9,249 bases of DNA from Rhodococcus sp. (in: high G+C Gram-positive bacteria). GTDB lineage: Bacteria; Actinomycetota; Actinomycetes; Mycobacteriales; Mycobacteriaceae. The position numbers and the translations under genes were made by a program. Of the stretch, positions 1 through 4,989 are shown piece after piece (position 1 is the first letter of the stretch; each line of letters opens with the position of its first letter). The notes under the pieces were generated by a model. The model saw only the letters and a program-made list of their open reading frames with translations, searched no databases and was not told where the DNA came from. The stretch is from the NCBI GenBank assembly GCA_012515885.1, contig JAAYXN010000347.1, forward strand, positions 1 through 9,249, read 5' to 3'.

Positions 1-440
1 CAGGCAGCACCGTGTGGGATCTGTACGGCGGAGTCGGCGTGTTCGCTGCCGCTGTCGCCGACGAGGTAGGCCCGACCGGGGTTATCGAGTCAGTGGAGTT
101 CTCCAGCACCGCAGTCCAGGACGGGAAAGCCTCCCTGAGCGACCTTCAGCAGGTGCGTTTCCACGGCGGCAAAGTCGAACGCACGCTGGGTCAGCTCGCG
201 TCGTCCCCGCAGGTGGTGATTCTTGACCCGCCGCGTTCCGGTGCCGGCAAAGAAGTCATCGCCCAGGTAGCTGCTGCCACCCCCGAGCGCATCGTCCATA
301 TCGGATGCGACCCAGCATCGTTTGCCCGCGACGTGGCGCTCTACGTCAATGCCGGATACCAGCTCGATCAGGTACGCGCGTTTGACGCGTTTCCCCTGAC
401 CCATCATGTTGAGTCGTTCGCGCTGCTCACACGCGGCTAG
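1..440 (+). CDS. TrmA/RumA-family RNA (uracil-5) methyltransferase, 3' part only
   Basis: This is the C-terminal part of a SAM-dependent class I methyltransferase that methylates C5 of a uridine in tRNA or 23S rRNA. The reading frame is open from base 3 (the 5' end lies outside the window) to the TAG at 438-440, so the GTG at 12 is internal. Visible motifs are the SAM-binding GSTVWDLYGGVGVF at the left edge, DPPRSG (225-242), and a GCDPASFARD block whose Cys (codon 306-308) matches the catalytic nucleophile of RumA-type enzymes. The closing DAFPLTHHVES matches the family's FPxTxHxES end, with its general-base Glu. A TRAM domain is expected upstream but cannot be seen. Mycobacterial genomes carry a homologue near dxs. 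The target base (tRNA U54 or an rRNA uridine) cannot be told from this part. It is convergent with the ABC operon; its last codons form the first unit of a tandem repeat. Confidence 0.9.
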   Translation, partial: GSTVWDLYGGVGVFAAAVADEVGPTGVIESVEFSSTAVQDGKASLSDLQQVRFHGGKVERTLGQLASSPQVVILDPPRSGAGKEVIAQVAAATPERIVHIGCDPASFARDVALYVNAGYQLDQVRAFDAFPLTHHVESFALLTRG

Positions 441-547
441 ATCGTTCGTGCTGGTCACGCGGAGTTAGATCGTTCGCGCCGCTCACGGTGTTTGATCGTT
501 CGCGCCGCTCACAGTGTTTGATCGTTCGCGCCGCTCACAGCGATAAA
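414..547. repeat. Degenerate 26-28 bp tandem repeat grown from a gene's 3' end
   Basis: There are five consecutive units starting at 414, 442, 470, 496 and 522, with lengths 28, 28, 26, 26 and 26. All begin tcgttcg, and the last three share tcgttcgcgccgctcacag. Unit 1 is the coding end of the methyltransferase (SFALLTRG plus stop). Units 3 and 4 differ at one base; units 1 and 2 match at about 22 of 28 positions. There are no spacers, so this is not a CRISPR array. Successive replication-slippage or unequal-exchange duplications are the simplest explanation. Confidence 0.85.
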
Positions 548-551
548 CAGT

Positions 552-584
552 TCTGGCCTGCACTCTCAGCGAGTGCAGGCCAGA
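552..584. terminator. Strong hairpin between convergent genes, probable bidirectional terminator
   Basis: A perfect 14-bp inverted repeat has left arm tctggcctgcactc (552-565), loop tcagc (566-570) and right arm 571-584. It sits in the 196-bp gap between the methyltransferase stop and the ABC permease stop, where both transcripts must end. No long T-tract follows on either strand, though on the minus strand tttat lies just beyond. Actinobacterial terminators often lack a T-tract. The symmetric stem suggests action in both directions. Confidence 0.8.
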
Positions 585-644
585 CCGTGTAATACCCAGA
601 CCGTGTCGTATACAGACGGGGTCGTACGCGGACGGTTTACGTCT
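581..644. repeat. Degenerate 16-bp tandem repeat ending in the permease stop
   Basis: Four head-to-tail 16-mers start at 581 (cagaccgtgtaatacc), 597 (cagaccgtgtcgtata), 613 (cagacggggtcgtacg) and 629 (cggacggtttacgtct). The first two share ten leading bases. The fourth contains the reverse-strand stop codon and last codons of the ABC permease, and the first overlaps the right arm of the terminator stem. The repeat is degenerate but keeps a constant period. Confidence 0.6.
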
Positions 645-1479
645 TGCGGTTGTAGAGCCGCATCGTCAGAGGTCCGAACAGGATGAGGAAACCGGCACAC
701 CACGCGAACACCAGCATCAGCTGATTCGTGTCGAGGCTGCCTGCCATCAATCCGCGAATGCTCGTCACCAAGTTGGTGATTGGGTTGGCGTTGACGAACG
801 CCTGTAGCCAGCCGGGCATCGTCGACGGGTCGACGAAAATGTTGCTGGCGAACGTCAGCGGAAACAGGATGAACATCGAGACACCCATGACTGCCTGCTC
901 GGTGCGCATCAGCATCGCGAACATCGTCCAAATCCAGGACATGCAGAACGAGAACAGCAGCAACAGTGCGATCGATGCCACGACCCCGATCAGCCCGCCA
1001 TCAGGACGGAAACCGATGATCAGGCCCAACACCATGACGATGATGGACGCCAGCGTGTAGCGGGCGAGGTCACCGAAAAGTGCGCCAACCAGCGGTGACG
1101 GGCGCCAGATGGGCAGTGAACGGAACCGGTCAAAGACACCCTTCTCGATGTCTTTGTTGAGCGTTAGACCCGTGTACATGGTGATCATCACGACGGTTTG
1201 AACGAGGATTCCTGGGATCAGGAACTGCACGTACGCGCCTGTCGATCCAGCGAGTGCGCCGCCAAACAGGTACGTGAACATTAGCGTGAACATGACGGGG
1301 AACATCGTCACGTCAAACAACTGCTCGGGAACGTGCTTGATTTTGAGCATCGCGCGCCACCCGAAAGTGAACGACGTCGACAGTGCCGAGGGCCGTTTTG
1401 GTCGCGGTGCGTCAATTTTTAAGACTTTGGCGACTGCCGTAGGTGAGGCAGCCTCGTCCTTCACATCGGTAGTAGTCAT
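637..1479 (-). CDS. DrrB-like ABC-2 exporter permease
   Basis: This 280-residue integral membrane subunit of an ABC-2 exporter pairs with the ATPase encoded just upstream. The N-terminal ~50 residues are hydrophilic. About six hydrophobic segments follow, near residues 56-76, 84-106, 128-156, 162-190, 197-216 and 253-272. EKGVFDRFRSLP (112-123), between segments 2 and 3, is the signature of DrrB/ABC-2 permeases, and NPIT at 232-235 is also typical. DrrB-type pumps export hydrophobic drugs, antibiotics or lipids; the cargo here is unknown. The ATG lies in a 4-bp ATGA overlap with the ATPase stop. A GAGGAG ribosome site (1488-1493, eight bases away) lies inside the ATPase gene, so translation is probably coupled. 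The length is normal for the family. Confidence 0.92.
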   Translation of the reverse strand: MTTTDVKDEAASPTAVAKVLKIDAPRPKRPSALSTSFTFGWRAMLKIKHVPEQLFDVTMFPVMFTLMFTYLFGGALAGSTGAYVQFLIPGILVQTVVMITMYTGLTLNKDIEKGVFDRFRSLPIWRPSPLVGALFGDLARYTLASIIVMVLGLIIGFRPDGGLIGVVASIALLLLFSFCMSWIWTMFAMLMRTEQAVMGVSMFILFPLTFASNIFVDPSTMPGWLQAFVNANPITNLVTSIRGLMAGSLDTNQLMLVFAWCAGFLILFGPLTMRLYNRKT

Positions 1480-2438
1480 GATGCGTTCTCCTCAGTGGGA
1501 CGGCCGGTGAGGGCAAGAAATACTTCGTCAAGACTCGGCTGGCCGAGGGCGAAGGTGCTGACCTTAATCCCGGCGTCGTGCAGGGCAGGCAGTGCTCGGG
1601 CAACGCGTTCTGGGTCGTTGGTGCGTGCCGTGAGAGCGAATGGATCAGGCTCTTCAGTGATATCGACGGCAAGAATCTCGCGCAGGATGGTTCCCGCCTT
1701 GCTGCGATCAGCGTGGTCCTCAACCCGAACATGCAGAGAACCGGCGCCGAGAGAAGCCTTGAGTTCGCCGGTAGTTCCTTCCGCGATGACCTTGCCGTGA
1801 TCGATAACCGCGAGGCGATCTGCGAGCTGGTCCGCCTCGTCCAGGTACTGGGTGGTGAGCAGCACGGTGGTGCCGCCCGCGACCAGTGCACGCACGATTT
1901 CCCACACTTGATTGCGGCTACGCGGATCCAGGCCGGTGGTGGGTTCATCCAAGAAGATCAACTCCGGCGTCACGATGATTGATGCTGCGATATCGAGGCG
2001 TCGTCGCATACCGCCGGAATAGTTCTTGACCTGCCGTCCACCGGCATCTTCGAGCCCGAAAGCGTGGAGTAGCTGCTCGTTGCGGTCCCGGGCACCAGCG
2101 CGGGAATACCCGTAGAGCCGTCCCAGCATGATGAGGTTCTCAGAACCGGTGAGATCCTCGTCAAGCGATGCAAACTGCCCGGTCAACGAGACTTTGCTGC
2201 GCACCACTTCCGGTTCGGTCGCGACGTCGTGGCCCAGCACCGTTGCCGTGCCGCCGTCGATCGGTAGCAGCGTCGCAAGCATACGAATCGCCGTGGTCTT
2301 ACCTGCACCGTTAGGGCCGAGGACGCCGTAAACGCCACCGCGAGGCACCGAGAGATTAAGCCCGTCTACCGCCCTGTTTTCGCCGAACTTCTTGACCAGC
2401 GATTCGGTGTGTATTGCGAGCTGGGGGCGCTCTGGCAT
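1476..2438 (-). CDS. DrrA-like ABC exporter ATPase
   Basis: This 320-residue cytoplasmic nucleotide-binding subunit powers the permease encoded after it. Motifs in order are Walker A GPNGAGKT (41-48), Q-loop Gln88, signature YSGGM (140-144), Walker B LIFLDE (160-165) with catalytic Glu165, and D-loop GLDP (169-172). The switch region reads TTQYLDEAD (195-203), with Gln197 where most ABC ATPases have His; this substitution is characteristic of DrrA-like proteins. The C-terminal PSLDEVFLALTG matches the LDEVF motif of DrrA, which in that family contacts DrrB. The ATG at 2438 is preceded by GGAAGGG (2444-2450), five bases away. It is first in a two-gene operon; no adjacent regulator gene is present. 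Resistance, lipid or antibiotic export is possible; substrate unassigned. Confidence 0.93.
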   Translation of the reverse strand: MPERPQLAIHTESLVKKFGENRAVDGLNLSVPRGGVYGVLGPNGAGKTTAIRMLATLLPIDGGTATVLGHDVATEPEVVRSKVSLTGQFASLDEDLTGSENLIMLGRLYGYSRAGARDRNEQLLHAFGLEDAGGRQVKNYSGGMRRRLDIAASIIVTPELIFLDEPTTGLDPRSRNQVWEIVRALVAGGTTVLLTTQYLDEADQLADRLAVIDHGKVIAEGTTGELKASLGAGSLHVRVEDHADRSKAGTILREILAVDITEEPDPFALTARTNDPERVARALPALHDAGIKVSTFALGQPSLDEVFLALTGRPTEENAS

Positions 2439-2839
2439 GGAAGCCCTTCCGTGTTGATGTAGCGCGGAGCCTTAGCGGGTGTACCAAGACAGCGCCTTGC
2501 TGGCATTGCACCTGAATGGTTGGCACCGTGCAGCGCCGCGGATTAACCACGACGCAGCCGTACCGGACACGTGCTGAGCCAAACCGGTGCTTGACCAAGA
2601 ACACACACGACGCATGCGGTAGCCAGACTGCCCGATGACGAACGCTTCGTCATCTGATTATCCGCCTGATTCCGCGAATGCGCACATACGTCGCAGTGAT
2701 GGTGTCGCCATTCAGGTATCACAGGGGTACTAACTGGGGTCGAACACGATGATCATTGCGCACCCCACCGACACATTTGCTCCGACACGGCAGAAAATTT
2801 CGTTGAACTGCGGATACATGTCGACAGAAGCCGCGATTC
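2439..2839. other. 400-bp gene-free stretch upstream of the ABC operon
   Basis: No convincing gene is found on either strand; the open frames are short and their translations look random. The stretch must hold the promoter of the ABC operon (reading left) and the transcript end of the glutaminase gene (also reading left). I could not pick a clear -10/-35 pair. Next to the ABC ATPase start, the SD lies in a small inverted repeat (ggaag/cttcc, 2439-2450). The only strong structure is the palindrome at 2634-2654. Confidence 0.6.
2634..2654. terminator. Perfect 9-bp palindrome, terminator or operator
   Basis: The arms gatgacgaa (2634-2642) and ttcgtcatc (2646-2654) are perfectly complementary around a 3-base loop. 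It lies about 190 bp past the glutaminase stop and about 200 bp upstream of the ABC ATPase start. It could end the glutaminase transcript, or as dyad DNA be a regulator site for the ABC operon. There is no T-tract on the leftward strand; tgatta follows on the plus strand. Confidence 0.4.
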
Positions 2840-4789
2840 TTAGGTGCGCAGAGGGCCAGCTCCCGCGTGTTTAGCAGCCTGTACCGCTTGGGTGAGCTGC
2901 GCGTGTGTACGCGCAGCCAGGTTGCGCAGCAACGCCATCTCCACTTCAGGGTGCGAGCGCCGAATTTCACTAAATGCATCCGGAGTCAACACCGCGGCAG
3001 TCACGTCCGTGTGCGCGTGGAAGTCATTGACCCACGGCACGTCCAGCAGTAGCGGCAATTCACCAAAGGTAGAACCCGCCGTCAACGTGATGATGTTGTG
3101 CTCGACGCCGCGGTTGTCCGTCAGCGTGCTGGCAACCCGGCCAGAGAGAACCAGGTGCAGTCCCGCGGACTTGCTCCCGGAAACAGAGATGGCGTCACCA
3201 TTTGGGAACTGCACGATCTCCAGTGCGGACGTCAGTGCTTCACGCTGGTCATCGCTGAGTTTCGCGATAAGAGGGTGATCATTCAGCTCGATATCGTGGG
3301 GCCGACTGGTGTCGCCATGACGACTGATGAGAGCGTCTTCACCCCACTGCAGCGCAGTATCGAGATCGGCAAACGTTTGGACGTCGCCGCGTTCGACGTC
3401 GTTCGATGTTTTATCGGTACCTGTCGTGTCATCGGTGTCGGAGAGGGCTGGGGAGAGGATGCCTTCCGGGTCCACCAACGCGACACTGACCCCGCGGCTG
3501 AGCAGATGAGCACGTTCGGCGGCAAGCATCTTCGACGCCACCGAACTCATATCGTCGACACGTCGAACGTCAATAATCATGACCTCAACGGCGGGACGCT
3601 TATCGGTGCTACCTAAGTCTGGGTTGGCTGAGTCCGGATTGCCTGAGTCGGCGTTCTCGTCGTTCGAGGTATCGCCGCGGGCATCGTTCGCCATTTCACG
3701 CACCGCGATCTCGGCACCGGCAAACAGCAGGTCGCCGTGCAGTTCATAAACGATTGCGCGGGTGCCCACATCCTGCAACAGGGCCCGCTCCTCATCCGAA
3801 CGCCACATCCTTGACTGCGACTCGGCGAGCGCGTACTTGGCCCGAATCGACGATCGGGACGCGCGGGTGACGTGGAGGAAGTGCAACTCTAGATTGCGGG
3901 AGAGTTCATAGCATGAGTGCACGCCGCGAACACTGTTGCCATGCTCGTCTAGCCGCGGCGAATAGACAGCGATACCGACCTGGCCGGGAAGCACCGCGAT
4001 GATGCCGCCGCCTACGCCGCTTTTCGCAGGCATCCCCACTTCAGTGAGCCACGCGCCTGCCTCGTCGTACATGCCGCACGTCGCCATCACCGACAACACG
4101 TGCTCGACTAGCGCAGGCTCGGCGGCCTCGACACCGGTACGCGGATTGGTGCCGTTGTTCGCCAGTGTCGCCGCCATCAAGCTCAAATCACGGCAGGTGA
4201 CGTCAATCGAGCACTGTCGGAAATACAAATCGAGGACGTCATCGACATCGTCGGTGATGATGTCGAACGAGCGGAGCATGTAGCCGATCGCGCGATTGCG
4301 GTGCCCAGTGCGCGCCTCAGACTGGTAGACGTCCTCGTTGAGTGTCAGCTCGCGACCGGCGTAGGCCGAGTACGCCGCCCGGATCCGTTCAAACCGCTCC
4401 GCAGGGTCCGCGCCCGCTACCAGTGACGCCGAAGTGATCGCGCCAGCGTTAATCATGGGATTGCGCGGGTGTTCGGTGGTGGGATCGAGACTGATTTCGT
4501 TGAACGGCTCACCAGAGGGCTCAACATCAATCTTGTCCGCGACAGCGGCGCGGCCCCGGTCAGCGAGCGCCAGTGCATAGGTGAACGGTTTCGAAATCGA
4601 CTGGATCGTCAACGGCGTGCGGGTGTCGCCGCGCTCATAGACGTGGCCGTCGACGGTGGCGATGCAAATGCCGAACGAATCCGGCGGCACAGCAGCCAAC
4701 TCGGGAATGTAGCCCGCGACCTCCCCATCCCGGCTATCCAGCGCGTACTGGTAGACCCTCTCGATCAATTCGTCGACCACGTTGCCCAT
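2840..4789 (-). CDS. glsA: Glutaminase fused to STAS-like and cNMP-binding-like domains
   Basis: This 649-residue cytoplasmic enzyme is expected to hydrolyse glutamine to glutamate and ammonia. Residues 1-308 are a serine beta-lactamase-fold glutaminase with QSISKPF at 63-69 (catalytic S64-x-x-K67), PMINAGAI (111-118), AATLANNG (206-213), MYDEAGAW (240-247) and AKSGVGGG (255-262). Residues ~343-492 look like a STAS domain (IVYELHGDLLFAG, MIIDVRRVDDMSSVA, FADLDTALQWGED), interrupted by acidic low-complexity inserts at ~366-399 and ~446-470. Residues ~505-630 resemble a cyclic-nucleotide-binding fold (GLHLVLSGRV, STFGELPLL), but the usual phosphate-cassette Arg is absent. Simple bacterial glutaminases are ~310 residues, so half of this protein is probably regulatory. 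Start: ATG at 4789, with no SD but a TAACGT box seven bases upstream, suggesting leaderless expression. It is divergent from dxs. The catalytic call is firm; the ligand of the C-terminal half is unknown. Confidence 0.92.
   Translation of the reverse strand: MGNVVDELIERVYQYALDSRDGEVAGYIPELAAVPPDSFGICIATVDGHVYERGDTRTPLTIQSISKPFTYALALADRGRAAVADKIDVEPSGEPFNEISLDPTTEHPRNPMINAGAITSASLVAGADPAERFERIRAAYSAYAGRELTLNEDVYQSEARTGHRNRAIGYMLRSFDIITDDVDDVLDLYFRQCSIDVTCRDLSLMAATLANNGTNPRTGVEAAEPALVEHVLSVMATCGMYDEAGAWLTEVGMPAKSGVGGGIIAVLPGQVGIAVYSPRLDEHGNSVRGVHSCYELSRNLELHFLHVTRASRSSIRAKYALAESQSRMWRSDEERALLQDVGTRAIVYELHGDLLFAGAEIAVREMANDARGDTSNDENADSGNPDSANPDLGSTDKRPAVEVMIIDVRRVDDMSSVASKMLAAERAHLLSRGVSVALVDPEGILSPALSDTDDTTGTDKTSNDVERGDVQTFADLDTALQWGEDALISRHGDTSRPHDIELNDHPLIAKLSDDQREALTSALEIVQFPNGDAISVSGSKSAGLHLVLSGRVASTLTDNRGVEHNIITLTAGSTFGELPLLLDVPWVNDFHAHTDVTAAVLTPDAFSEIRRSHPEVEMALLRNLAARTHAQLTQAVQAAKHAGAGPLRT
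3615..3659 (-). repeat. Three 15-bp coding repeats (pentapeptide linker)
   Basis: Plus-strand units aagtctgggttggct, gagtccggattgcct and gagtcggcgttctcg lie head to tail. On the coding strand they give ENADS, GNPDS and ANPDL (residues 378-392) within an acidic, disordered-looking insert in the STAS-like domain. The 15-bp period keeps the frame, so copy number could vary between strains without harming the protein. Confidence 0.7.
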
Positions 4790-4796
4790 AACACTG

Positions 4797-4802
4797 ACGT
4801 TA
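4797..4802 (-). promoter_or_regulatory. -10 box for leaderless glutaminase transcript
   Basis: Read on the minus strand, TAACGT (TANNNT) is followed by seven bases (cagtgtt) and then the ATG. This spacing puts the transcription start at or within a base of the A of ATG. No Shine-Dalgarno sequence is present. This layout is the standard one for leaderless mRNAs in actinobacteria. The promoter is inferred from pattern only. Confidence 0.5.
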
Positions 4803-4917
4803 GGCTGCCCAGCGTCTGCGCGAAGCGAGTTCGGTCGATAGCCTGGTGTGAGGCGGTAGTGACCGGGAGTGATGACGCGGATGTGTATGTGCGTCGAAAG
4901 CAGGTCCGATCGGCTCG

Positions 4918-4923
4918 TAGACT
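4918..4923 (+). promoter_or_regulatory. -10 box of the dxs promoter
   Basis: TAGACT matches the actinobacterial TANNNT -10 consensus and lies 66 bases before the dxs start, predicting a transcript start near 4930 and a ~60-base leader. A weak -35 candidate (tcgaaa, 4894-4899) lies 18 bp upstream. The box sits in the 200-bp divergent region shared with the glutaminase gene. Confidence 0.45.
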
Positions 4924-4973
4924 GGACGCACTGTCGACTGGCGGCGGTAGCAAGCGCGTGGGCCTTGCGTAAC

Positions 4974-4979
4974 GGAGGG
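4974..4979 (+). promoter_or_regulatory. Ribosome binding site fixing the TTG start of dxs
   Basis: GGAGGG is the only strong SD near the gene's 5' end and lies ten bases before the TTG at 4990. No in-frame ATG or GTG fits both this SD and the expected N-terminus (GVLARIQTPEDLRRL). Spacing is slightly long, which with the TTG may lower initiation. Confidence 0.65.
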
Positions 4980-4989
4980 AGCGATCTCG

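Noticed and set aside
12..14. GTG as the start of the methyltransferase
   Set aside because: It lies inside the SAM-binding motif GSTVWDLYGG; the codons before it are in frame and conserved.
414..547. CRISPR-like array of ~26-bp repeats
   Set aside because: Units are directly adjacent with no spacers, vary in length and sequence, and start inside a coding gene.
1412..1948. Minus-strand open frame of ~178 codons overlapping the ABC ATPase
   Set aside because: Same strand but different frame from a gene with all ABC motifs; the translation is low-complexity and motif-free.
2439..2839. Relic of a regulator gene for the exporter
   Set aside because: No frame in this stretch resembles a helix-turn-helix protein, even when broken, so a pseudogene cannot be supported.
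2749..2874. Small plus-strand open frame (41 codons)
   Set aside because: No ribosome site, no recognisable sequence, and it overlaps the glutaminase 3' end antisense.
4469..4972. Plus-strand open frame of ~167 codons
   Set aside because: It is antisense to the conserved glutaminase N-terminus and then covers the divergent promoter region; no family resemblance.
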